Shown: piece by piece, positions 54,328-64,000 of the stretch
How positions within the stretch are numbered: position 1 is the stretch's first letter
How the letters are laid out: each line of letters opens with the position of its first letter
Source of the DNA: Strobilurus pachycystidiatus
Lineage: Eukaryota > Basidiomycota > Agaricomycetes > Agaricales > Physalacriaceae
DNA length: 64,000 nucleotides
Direction of reading: 5' to 3'
NCBI GenBank assembly: GCA_019915135.1
Contig: JAHLMK010000006.1
Location: 1,736,001 to 1,800,000, forward strand
Notes under the pieces: model-generated
The model's input: the letters and a program-made list of their open reading frames with translations, nothing else
Databases searched by the model: none
Told to the model about the DNA's origin: nothing
Position numbers and translations under genes: made by a program

Positions 54328-55839
54328 CGTGGGGGGAGGCAGCAGATATTTGGACCATAGAACGTCCTCGGAAGGTGTGAGTGGTCCCGTGCGGCGGTCG
54401 AGGAGGAATTGATGGACAAGTGTCAATCACGGTACTAGAGGTGTGTATTTATGTGTAGTTGGCGGTTAGCAACAGCCGCCAAGGCAGGAAAGCCACTATC
54501 GAAAGCCGAGAGCGCCCGAAGTGTAAATTCGAGTGGTTTGTACGTTTGGGAAGGCCTAGCGCCAGTCTAAACGCGGGAGCAAAGCGTGATTGGAAGCGAA
54601 GCGAGTGAAAGTTGCGATCAAGTTTGAAGATCGCCAGGTATCGTGCCGAAGATTCAAACTCCGGTCCTTGCCGCGGTATCACGCCGAAAGAGAAGCTGGA
54701 ATGAAGCAGCAGGACTGCACCCAGCGTTCAACCTGCCAGGCTCACCATCACCATCGAAACACGCTGTGGACGACTCTATTATACCGACTGTTGCGCATCA
54801 TTCACTTGACAGAGTGGCTGTCAGCGGTTGGGGGGCTTCGTCCATCTCCGTGCGCGCCACAACACCATGTACACAGGAATGCGACTACCACGCGTTTCAT
54901 ACGCATCATACAGGACGAGTACCGCCTTAATCGTTAAGCGGTCGCGCGGAGTTGTCTTCTCGAGCAGAATCTGCCAGACCAGTACCAATTGAGGCTCTCA
55001 ACTGAAGCTCGACAACCCAAATGATAGGAACGGTACCGAGTATCTTGTGATAAGCCAGAAGAATAGATGGGCATGATACTAATGAGGCACCCAGTAGAGA
55101 GCGACAGGACTGTCGCAAGCTTATGTTAGCCATAAATGTTACAGCATGATAGCTGAAGCAGCCAGGGAAAGCCGTCTGCGGCCATTGTGGCGTATTAATT
55201 ACCCACTGACACTCGTCTGTGGCGCAGACATTAGCTCTTTTTTTAGTATCCGAGAACTAGCTCTGGTTGACACAAGATGAGGAATTGGCAAGAAAAACTT
55301 AGTCTCGCCAGAGGACTCGGACCGTGACAGGAAGGTAAACTGTAGAGTTCTACGACCACATGCGGTTAAATATACATGATGTAAGCTTTTTTCTGGTCGG
55401 TCAGAAGTATCCGATGAGTAGCCACGAGATTAGAGATAGGCAAGAACAACACTTGAGAAGATTAGTACAGTATGTCGTATAGAGGAGGATAACAGAAAGG
55501 TACAGCCTTCGCATTCGTAAGACAATTCTGTATGTCAAATAGTTTTGAAATGGGATGACCGGGTTGACTCCGAGAAGAAATCCTTAGATGATGGTCGGGA
55601 TCAAGGACCAACCCGATCGCGTGGGGGCGGGAGCAGGCGGCCATCCAAATATGGCAAGTTGGCGACAGGCGGCACCGAGTTTCAACACGCTTCTTGTCCT
55701 TCTACCACCACGACCAAACGTTTCGTTCACGACACGTCTGGAGATACGACACGCCCTCATCGGATATCGGACGGCGTGGCATCTGCTCTATCAACGCGTT
55801 CTGACATAGCCCCCAACACCTTGTACTGTTGGGACCAAC
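54328..55839. other. No gene recognised
   Basis: A 95-codon frame at 54,643-54,930 and a 166-codon frame at 55,545-56,045 lack motifs; the second overlaps the start of GLE1 in another frame. The segment separates divergent genes. Confidence 0.4.
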
Positions 55840-58037
55840 ATGCGCTACGGATTGACTCGCTCACCATCCCCTTCACCCGTGCGGGAAAAGTTCGTTTATC
55901 CCTATTCACCACTTTGAAAATATTGAGCGTATCTCAGGACACGTCCGCGGCCATCATCCTCAACTTTTGGCCTCAACGCAATCAGAGGCGGCGACGACAG
56001 CGAAAGCGACGATGGCCTCTCAAGCGAGCCACGTTACCAATTTGAAGAGGTGTCTGGATCATCATCTCAAGAAGAGGATGATGAGAGATTTCCGCGCTCG
56101 TGGCGGAAGAGCGCTGGCATACAGACACCATCGCGCCGCACTCCAATGTAATTCATTCACTGGTCATCGCTGCCCTTCAAGTCTAAAGGCAATCTACAGA
56201 AAACCTGGCTCTGGGTCACAGAAAATCAGGCCAGTGTCTCCAGCGGAGCAACGGCAATTAGCAGACGCCATGGCCTCAATACGGCTACGCTCACAGCATA
56301 ACGATCCTTATGAAGAATGGGAACGAAACGTCCGCAAGGAATCATTCGTGCGTCAGCTCTGAAGCTCTGAATTGATTGTATCTCCAATTTCGTTGACAGA
56401 AAACTGCACGCAAAAACCACGCCACATCTCAGTCCAAATTGCACGACGACCTCCAAGTTGCCAAGGCCCGCGAGGTCGAAAAGTTTATATCCCACAATAC
56501 CCGACAGCGTCAACAGATAGACGAAAATCTTCGAAGATTACGCGAACGGCAGGACCAGGAAATAGCTATGGCTAAAGAGCAGTGGAAACAACGCGAGGCA
56601 GCCCTTTGGAAGAGCATAGACGAGGCTATCGACTTGGATACTCGCAAGATCGAAACAAAGGTAGCAACTGAGAAGAAGCTACGCGACGAGGAGGAGAAGC
56701 GGAGGAAAGACGAAGAGGTGAAGAAACGTCTGGAGGACGAGAAGAGGCGGGCGGAGGAGGAGAAGAGACGCGTCGAGGAGGACACGAAACGGAAGGCAGA
56801 GGAGGAAAAGAGAAAGAAGGAGGAAGAGGAGGCGAAGAAGGTCAAGGAAGAAATCGACAGGCTAGAAGCAGAGAAAAAGGCGAGGATGAACAAGCTGGCG
56901 GCTGAGAAGGGAGTCAGAGACGAACTCGGGTTCTCTGTCGCACAGGATGAGTGGTGGGAAGCCCGAAAATATATGGCGGTACGTATCCTCTTTCTTGAGA
57001 GAGTTCGTTCTGACGATTTCGATAGAAACTCAAAGCTGAAATTATGCCGGTCGTCAAGAACAAGGGCGGAAATTCAGCAGAATTCAAGAGCTCATGGGGA
57101 ACCCAACGCCGACAGATCACACCCAAGATTGGTCAATTGACTGAGAACATGGCCGATATCAATCGTGTGGTATGCTTCTTTTTTCTCTCTTTCAATTCCC
57201 CCAAGCTCAACAGACGTTCACAGTCGGACCAAATCACACAGCTCATACAATCCGGCCACAACCAAATCGTATACTACGGTCTCCTCTCCTCCCTCGCCAA
57301 AGCCATCATCGGGCAAGCCGAAGCCGAAGTGAGCTATGCGGCAGAAAGCAACCCAGCCTATCCCATCGCGCAAGTGACGTTCAACTTCCTCGAACGCTTG
57401 GAGGGCTTCGGGGAGATCCTCTGGGCGCGGCTCGTCACGCGCACCGGTGGGTGGGCAGTGCCCTATCCCGTCGGTGCGACGGACTGGGACGGGCGCAAGT
57501 GGACCGACCAGGAGGAGTGGAGGAAGGCGATTGGGTATCGGCAGATGCAGGCGAACGACGGGAGCATGGTGTGGGAAACGGAGGAGCAGTACAATGGGCG
57601 CATCGCGGGGATTATGAGGGTGTATTTTACGGTGTTGGGGATCAAGCCGACGAAGGGGCCGCTGAAGGGGGCGATGTGGCAGACGCCGATGTTCTGGCGG
57701 TGGATCGCGAGGCTGCTGGGGTCTGACGGGGGTGGGAGGATTATGCTGGAGAAGTCAGTTGCGGCTGATGTGCTGGCAGGTATGTGGTGTTTCGTCTCGC
57801 CTGAGGGTGTGCGCTGATCTGATCGTGTTACTACTAGCTGGATTATCGGTGTTGGGGACAGAAGCGAAGGCGATCTGGGGGCATCAGTTCGTCAAGGTGC
57901 TCGCGCTCATTCATCAGGGAATTACGGTTGGCTTTGGGGACAAGACTGGTGCTAAGATTGGAGGCAATACTGCAGAGGGTGCTGCGGCTCGTGTACGGGT
58001 CATGTTGGAGATTGAGCGCATCATGGGCGGTGGCTAG
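55840..58037 (+). CDS. GLE1: mRNA export factor Gle1
   Basis: Seven exons: 55840..55889, 55938..56147, 56200..56347, 56400..56978, 57026..57169, 57224..57779, 57838..58037, giving 628 aa. The first 85 residues are Ser/Pro-rich and acidic (SGSSSQEEDDERF). A long charged coiled coil, roughly residues 150-315, has repeated EEKRR units. The C-terminal GLE1 domain contains YYGLLSSLAKAIIGQAEAEV, AYPIAQVTFNFLE, GFGEILWARLV and GGWAVPYPVGATDW. Gle1 binds inositol hexakisphosphate and activates the DEAD-box helicase Dbp5 at the cytoplasmic face of the nuclear pore, releasing export factors from mRNA. The acceptor at 57223 was chosen over the nearer CAG at 57213 because only it restores the frame. The start gives the typical MRYGLTRSPSP beginning. 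Confidence 0.92.
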
Positions 58038-58794
58038 CCGCTAGAATGAGTTCTACGTACTACATCTTTTTGCATATCTCAGGCATCTGTACATTACGCT
58101 TCGCATTCATATCATCTTACATATCCTCCTCATTTGGGTATCTCAGTGCCCTCTAATCATGGGTATCAGAGCGGCGATTGATGAAGATCCATCCACATCT
58201 TTCGAAGATATCTGTGGCCACACAGGTTGAGACGAGTCAGAGATGTCATCAATGTCGTTGGGTAAAATCAATACACAGGATTCGCGGTGGTGGAAGGGAG
58301 GCAGTGGATCGTCCCCATTGACTTTCTCTGCATCATCAGGAAAGCGACCAAATTTGCCCTTGGTATCTGCGGCCGACGTGTAGGACGCTTTCTCTTTTCG
58401 GTTTTGACGATGCTACTGTACGCCAAGCCTGCCCGGACCCGCGTGAAGCCCGTTACCTAAACAACCAACAATGGATCTTATTCTGAACCTCCATGCCTGC
58501 GATTGAGCCTTGCCACTCTAGCCTCCTTAGCATGGTCTTTCAACGATGACAACCCTGAAGTCTGATGTCTTAGTAGTCCTTGGGCTTGACCATCGCTATT
58601 TGACGAACAAAAGGATCCCGAGATCTCCAAAGGACAATGGACACTGCTTCGGGACCAACGTAAGGAAGGGAACAAAAAGGCGGTGCTTGGCTTCTACGAC
58701 TCATTTCGCTCCCCGTTTCCCTTGACCGCCCCTCGCCACCCCTTCCAGAGCTGTGCTCTGTAACGCTCGACCGACCGCGCCCTCTTTATAAGCG
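58038..58794. other. Intergenic
   Basis: No gene seen. A short minus frame at 58,478-58,675 has no motif. Confidence 0.45.
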
Positions 58795-58802
58795 ATCTTC
58801 TA
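58795..58802 (+). promoter_or_regulatory. TATA box of the lactonase-type gene
   Basis: TTTATAAG lies about 85-92 bp upstream of the ATG at 58887, followed by a long C/T-rich leader. Confidence 0.6.
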
Positions 58803-58886
58803 CCGGCCAAGCGTCTCATCCAACTTCTTCTTCTCCCCTCGCTTTCAACTCCTTATTTTTTTTCACTCTTCTTCAACGGCGTCGGG

Positions 58887-60202
58887 ATGGTTAATTACAC
58901 GATTCTTTCCGGAGGCTTCTCTACTTTCATTGCCACCTATTTTTTTGACTCGGACGCGAGCTCTCTCACTCTGCTCCAGCAAAACCCGACAGGCGACAAC
59001 CCGTCTTGGATAGCTTCGCATCCTCAGAATAGCAGCATTCTCTAGTAAGCTCCGCTCTATAAGATGAAGCGGACTGCGTCCTGACGATTGGTCTTCCAGC
59101 GCCGTCAATGAGATCTCCCCTGTGGGTAATCTCCAATCGTTTTCGGTGGCGGACGGCGGTGTCTTGACCTTGGTGGACACTGTTACAACGGGCGGGAACG
59201 GACCTACATTCACCAATCCGCTCTCAACGGGTGAAGTTTCCGGGATGAACGTAGGTGTCCTCACCTCGCCGCGCACCCCGAACAGTTTCTGATATCCATC
59301 CTAGTTTGGATCGCCGAACTGTTCACTTGTCGCCACAGTGCCCGGTGATCCCCTGCATTTCCAGCGTGATTCCCCCATTGTCGCGTTCCCGGTCGCCCCA
59401 GGCGCGCCGTCAAATCCTCACATGTCGCTCGAGTTTAACGGAGAAGTGCTCGTGCCCGATCTTGGGGGTGATAAGATTTGGCGTCTGGTCAACACCGGCA
59501 CCCCAGGGAGTTTTGTCGTCCAAGGGCAGATCGACATTGACCCCGGTACGGGTCCCAGGCATATCGCTATTCATGGTACGTATGCATTCTATGAGCGGGA
59601 ATGTAATTACAGTAACACGCGTCCCTATAGACAACATCTTATTCACCTTGCACGAGACTGCCTCTACACTGACGGCCCAACACATTCCTGAAGCGCCGAA
59701 TGGAACCACGTTACCGCTGTTGGCGAATGTGTCCATCGTTCCTGCTGATGCACCTGCTGGCACCAAGTTCGCCGCTGCAGAAATTCTTATCTCGACACCC
59801 ACGGAGCGCTTCCCAGACCCCCTCATTTATGTGAGCAACCGCAACATTGGCAATGTTACCGTCCCTACTGGGGACACCATCGCGATCTTCCAGTTCAACA
59901 ACGGGACAAGCTCTTCGCCTTGCAAGCGCAACAAGAAGAGGATGGATAGGGCGAATCGCATCACCATGGGCAGGCGGGAGGGAGAAGCTTTGCAGCTGCT
60001 CGCACAGGTCCCTACAGGCCTACAACAGATCAGGAGCATGGCGTTGGGAAATGTGGACGATGATGGCGACGAGTTCATCATTGCAGGTGCCAATACCGTT
60101 GGTGGTGTCGCCGTCTTCCGAAGGGTAGACGCTGGTCGGGACTTGGAACTCGTGACGCGGAACTTGGACATTCAGAACAGAACGAGCTTTGTGTTCCTGT
60201 GA
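58887..60202 (+). CDS. Lactonase-type seven-bladed beta-propeller protein
   Basis: Spliced as 58887..59044, 59100..59250, 59305..59575, 59631..60202, 383 aa. Features of the lactonase/carboxymuconate-cyclase propeller family are seen in order: LSGGFSTFIATYFFD, NPSWIASHPQNS, YAVNEISPVG, FGSPNCSLVA-type and PHMSLEFNGEVLVPDLGGDKIW strands, GTGPRHIAIH and LIYVSNRN. Members include 6-phosphogluconolactonase of the propeller type and 3-carboxy-cis,cis-muconate cyclase, which acts after ring cleavage in the protocatechuate pathway. The exact substrate here is unknown. There is no signal peptide. A basic insert (CKRNKKRMDRANRI) interrupts a late blade. The intradiol dioxygenase at 9 kb could in principle lie in the same pathway, but the two genes are 49 kb apart. 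Confidence 0.87.
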
Positions 60203-61246
60203 AGACTATCCAACACAACTTACATACTCTCTGGCGCATGACGAACGTTTATTCATTTCACGCACTCTTATCGATGGGCTGCTGGTATAGATAGTAGTAG
60301 CTCTATGCCAGACATCAGAAATGTTATGACTGATGTTCTCGGGAAGCCATAACAGGGCGGAAACGTTGCGGGTAAGTTGATTGCTCAATCAGGCTTACCA
60401 CGTTCTGTGGCGTTATGTAGTATAAGCGCTATCGTAGGTACATAGATGCGAACGATAATCGATAATCAGTCGCCACCTCACTCAATGAACTCCGAATGAA
60501 CGACACTTGACAGACTAAGCTTCGAGCGGCCGGTAAGTATTGATACTGACGCGTTTGCTGTAGCAATGATGATGAACAGAACGTCGTGTAGCAATCGTGC
60601 GTCTTCGAATTCTGCTGAAGATGGTCTTTTCAGCCGTCAGATACTCAGTCAACGTATTATAGTTGTTAGGCAACGAATTCTGAGATGCTGTGTAGTGCTT
60701 CGAAGATGAACTTTGGGAACACGGAGCTCCCAACTTTCAAGGATGAGCTATATCCGCTACTATTTCTGCTTTGTACCGTGCCACATCTTGATGGGCAGCT
60801 CATGCATCGCATACTTTTAGCTGGGGCTAGCTGAAGCGGATAGAAGCGTAAATACACTGTACAACTGAGCCACCACTGGACATGACCACTCCGCCCTAAC
60901 ACCGGCCCACTCGTTTTCCAGCGTCGTTCCACGCTGTACTACTTTTGATGAGAACAATGTTCGACTGCAACGTTAAACGTGGTTGCTAGCCGCCCGTGAC
61001 AGCGCGTGGTCATTCACGCGTCGAATCCGTCGGCGCTTATCACATAATCACATCTGGGTTCAACTGCAGCTACCACCAGGTCCGACGGCCATAGCGACTG
61101 AAACTTGCCAGAGGATTGCAGCATCAAGTGTTCGTATGATACAGTCGTCGGCGTTTTATCCACTTCGCTTGCATAACATGGGCGCTTAAATTTCCCGGGA
61201 AAGCCCAGCCGACCTGAGACTACGGCTTTTATAATAGGATCCATGC
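60203..61246. other. Intergenic
   Basis: No gene recognised. Frames at 60,515-60,932 (-) and 60,983-61,189 (+) have no motif. Confidence 0.45.
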
Positions 61247-63403
61247 ATGTCGAGCCATCCGTGCCTTCTCCAAGATTTGATCCCCTTCAACTTGAACTTC
61301 CACCTGTATATGATTAATATTCTGGACAATCGCCATAGCGTCACTGACACAAGGAGGTCTGTCGACATAGAGGAGAATGTACCGATTTCTCCTTCCGCCG
61401 CACCCACTTTCGCTCCGTCCGTTCATGGTGCCCCACACCAAAGCCCGGAAGAGGAACTACCAGATGGAGGATACGGCTGGATCTGTGTTTTGTGCTCCTT
61501 CATCGTCCATTTCTTCGCTCTGGGGTTCGTCCAAAATTTATTGTATGTGGTCTTGCAAACGGACTGATTGTGCATAGCATCGAGTCTTCCTGGGGTGTCT
61601 ATCAGAGTCACTATTTCACGTCTAAGGTTTTGGGCCACGTATCCAGCTCTGATCTAGCCTGGGTCGGATCCATCCAGGCAACTGGACAGCCACTGGTTGG
61701 CGTGTACGTTGCTCAGTGGTTGCCCAACTCTAGACCTTACGTCGCGGCAGATTGGCTGGTATCCTCGCGCAGCGGATCGGCTTCAGGATCACTGGCTTCA
61801 TGGGAACATGCATAATGTGCATGGGCCTCATAGCAGCGTCTTTTTCGTAAGTCCCTTAGCTCCCGAAGCATTTCGACGCGTCTTATATGTACAGTACGCA
61901 TGTGTGGCAGCTATATCTCACGCAAGGTATGCATCATACCCGCTCTATCTCGATAGTCGCGGCATCCCTAACGTGTCCGCTCTAGGTGTCATGTTTGGTG
62001 TCGGGAGCGGCTTCGCCTTCATTCCCGCGGTTTGCATCCCTTCTCAATGGGTAAGTAAATCAATATAAATAGGCTCGAGTGTAAGCTGTGCCCGTACTCA
62101 ATTCCTGCCATGTCAGTTCACGAAGCATCGAGGTGGTCCACGACTTTACCGCGTGTGAGAGTACATGACTGAATGGCGTGATCTGTAGGTCTCGCTACTG
62201 GCATCGCAGCTAGCGGATACGGTTCGTTATTACTCTTTCCGGTGTCTTCCTGTGTCACTCACCATCGTGGTCCATTACTAGGCGTGGGAGGCCTGGTCCT
62301 CAGTCCCTTGACCCAAAAGCTCATCGACCATCTCGGGTTTCGATGGGCTTTGAGAATTACCGGTCTGATGACTTTGGTAGGTAAGTGCATCGCCATATCA
62401 TGATTGCTCGAATCTCAGATGCTGGATGGTGGCTCCTTCATGTTCTTTTTGTGTTCTTTTGTATTTTATGGCAATCTCCTCACCCTTCTTGATAGCTCTG
62501 GGTGTAGCGGACATCTTTCTAAAGCCCAGGGCCTCTGTTTTGCCGCCTACAAAGATCGACAGGAAGTTGCTGACAAACAAAGTTTTCCTGTTCCTCTGCT
62601 CGATTGGCCTGTTCAGCGGTCCTGGTTTCTACGTTCCCTTATTTTACGTGCCAGGTCAGTCATCATCGAAGCAAGCTAGCCCACAGCCCAGGATTAACAT
62701 TGCTGTGCTTCGTCAGACTACGCTGTTAACGAATTGGAACGCAGTGCACAGGATGGCGCCAACTCGGCAGCCCTAATCTCGGCATTCTCCGCAATTGGGC
62801 GCGTCGTTCGTTGATTGCATGTTAAGTAGCTGCTTCCGATTCTCATCGTTGCTTTTAGTGCTTGGGAATTGTTGGTGACCGCCTGGGACATCTGCCCATC
62901 CTTTCCCTATGTCAATTCCTTGGTGGCGTCGCCCAGATGGCGATATGGCCATTCGTGCATAACCTCGCCGGACTGATGGCCTTCTCGTCCTTCTATGGAT
63001 TCTTCACCGGAGGGTACGTGAGTCTTTACCCCGTCGGTAAGTGTTTGGTGTGCATTTTCTATGGTTCCTCCTCTGACGGATCGAACCATAGTTGCTGCTG
63101 ATCTTTACGGAGTCGAAGGTCTTGCGAGCATCACGGGGGTCATGTTCTCAAGCTTCGTGGTAGGTGTGCATCTATGCGTGTCGGACGATCTACTCAACAA
63201 ATACTCAGCCTGGAACGCTCGTCGGACCACCCGCATCCGGAGCCATTCTTGACAGACACACCAACCCGTATAACGGCAAAATCAATTTCCTTCCCGTGCA
63301 GCTCTTCGGAGGAAGCTGGCTGCTCGTTTCCGCTTTGATGGCGGTCATGGTCAAAGTCTTCCACGACCTCGCGAAGCGTGGACAAGGGAGCATTGCCCTT
63401 TGA
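61247..63403 (+). CDS. MFS transporter of the monocarboxylate (MCT) type
   Basis: Thirteen exons: 61247..61524, 61578..61703, 61751..61846, 61895..61926, 61986..62050, 62117..62132, 62189..62221, 62282..62380, 62496..62654, 62717..62805, 62859..63036, 63092..63159, 63209..63403, giving 477 aa. The signature before the first helix is PDGGYGW, then ICVLCSFIVHFFALG, followed by ESSWGVYQ, the start of MCT helix 2. Other MCT-like parts are KHRGLATGIAASGYGVGG, GIVGDRLGHLP and PGTLVGPPASGAI. Twelve membrane segments can be counted. Fungal members move monocarboxylates, riboflavin or related acids; the substrate is unknown. Exon 6 is only 16 nt. Intron 8 (62381-62495) is longer than the rest. An in-frame ATG at 61310 is an equally good start. 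Confidence 0.85.
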
Positions 63404-64000
63404 CCAACCTTCGTCATGTGTTTTAATCTTTCTGTGGAAATGAAGAGTCTAGGAGATCGAGGGGCGTTTCTTTGACCAGGTACAAATCAATCTCCCGTCC
63501 ATCTTCTTGCTCTTCAAGTCCCTTCTTCAGTCTCTCGGTTCTTCATCTTACAACATCCCTTTCGTGTACTTCATTTCTCGACGGCCTAGGGGGCTGAGGG
63601 TCGTCTGAGTGCTAATGAAAGCACTACAAACTTCCGTCATCCCTCTTCGCTAGTATTTCCGTTCTGTTGCAGTGCTACTACTTGTCAATTTCTTTCTTCC
63701 GTGTCTACGGGGTTGGGGGTCGCCTGGATGCCAATGAATGCACCGCAGTCTTCCGCCATCCTTCTTCACTGATACTCATTCACCGAGGTTCTTCTCCCTA
63801 CTCACTTGAATTCATTTGTTAAGGTGTTCCCAGCCAGGTCGTGAAAAAGCCTGAAGATGCATGCACGCTACTAAAAATACACAGTACCAAGAGATGCTAA
63901 GGTAACATTTCATGAGGGATAAGGCGAGTGAAATTGGTATTAAACTTTCTCCTGGACGCTATGTACGCTCGCGTGGTCACTACCCTCGAGCGCCTTCTCG
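63404..64000. repeat. 3' flank with an imperfect tandem repeat (units near 63,585 and 63,705)
   Basis: Two units of about 120 bp follow each other. Each has a G-rich start (GGGGGCTGAGGGTCGTCTG and GGGGTTGGGGGTCGCCTGG), then TGCTAATGAA or TGCCAATGAA, then CTTCCGTCATCC or CTTCCGCCATCC. They are about 80% alike over the best part. No gene seen in this end segment. Confidence 0.65.

Noticed and set aside
54643..54930. 95-codon plus-strand open frame beginning near a CCGAAG context
   Set aside because: No homolog or domain, no intron in a genome where most genes have several, and it lies in a divergent promoter region.
8941..60202. Catabolic cluster of intradiol dioxygenase and lactonase-type propeller
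   Set aside because: The pathway link is possible, but the genes are 49 kb apart with housekeeping genes between, so a cluster is not supported.

Overview
This window reads as nuclear DNA of a filamentous basidiomycete, most likely an Agaricomycete (Polyporales would fit). Coding sequence is broken by many 45-60 bp GT-AG introns, both strands are used, and several families are typical of that class: DUF6535 membrane proteins, secreted intradiol dioxygenases, and a protein carrying only the N-terminal domain of cyanase. I found about 22 intact or near-intact genes, at least seven gene relics, one tRNA-derived SINE, one hAT-type MITE and a large inverted duplication. Exon structures were built by hand from splice sites and reading-frame continuity; every spliced model given as a CDS keeps one open frame.

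Layout. 0-10 kb: a small RING protein (-), a Glo3-type ArfGAP (+), a secreted histidine acid phosphatase (+), a DUF6535 relic split by a SINE, a decayed stretch with deaminase and short-chain dehydrogenase remnants, then a secreted intradiol dioxygenase (+). 10-18.7 kb: an acyltransferase tail and a DUF6535 gene with a damaged C-terminus (one arm of the inverted duplication), then SEC61B (-). 18.7-30.4 kb: four RING/coiled-coil genes (+) with a 3'-5' exonuclease gene (-) among them. 30.6-38 kb: a MITE, a truncated acyltransferase copy, an intact DUF6535 gene (-) and an intact acyltransferase gene (-), the last two forming the other arm of the duplication. 38.4-46.4 kb: two tandem RING genes (+), an F-box relic, a VAMP7-type R-SNARE (-), the cyanase-N protein (+) and a further RING gene (-). 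48-50.8 kb: an acyltransferase relic followed by an intact acyltransferase gene (+). 51-63.4 kb: a trypsin-like-fold protein (+), an F-box-like protein (-), the mRNA export factor GLE1 (+), a lactonase-type beta-propeller protein (+) and a monocarboxylate-type MFS transporter (+).

The main signal is a dispersed array of eight RING-finger genes within 46 kb. Seven share one phase-2 intron in the codon just before the sixth zinc-ligand cysteine, so they are paralogs by descent, although their coiled-coil and Ser/Pro-rich tails differ widely. The array is interleaved with a second expanding set, a PlsC-type acyltransferase (five copies, two intact) and DUF6535 (three copies, one intact), which moved together as an inverted block. 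Conserved housekeeping genes (ArfGAP, SEC61B, VAMP7, GLE1) sit between the expanding families, giving a mosaic of stable and birth-and-death genes. The RING tails and their possible ubiquitin-ligase targets are the least explained part of the window.
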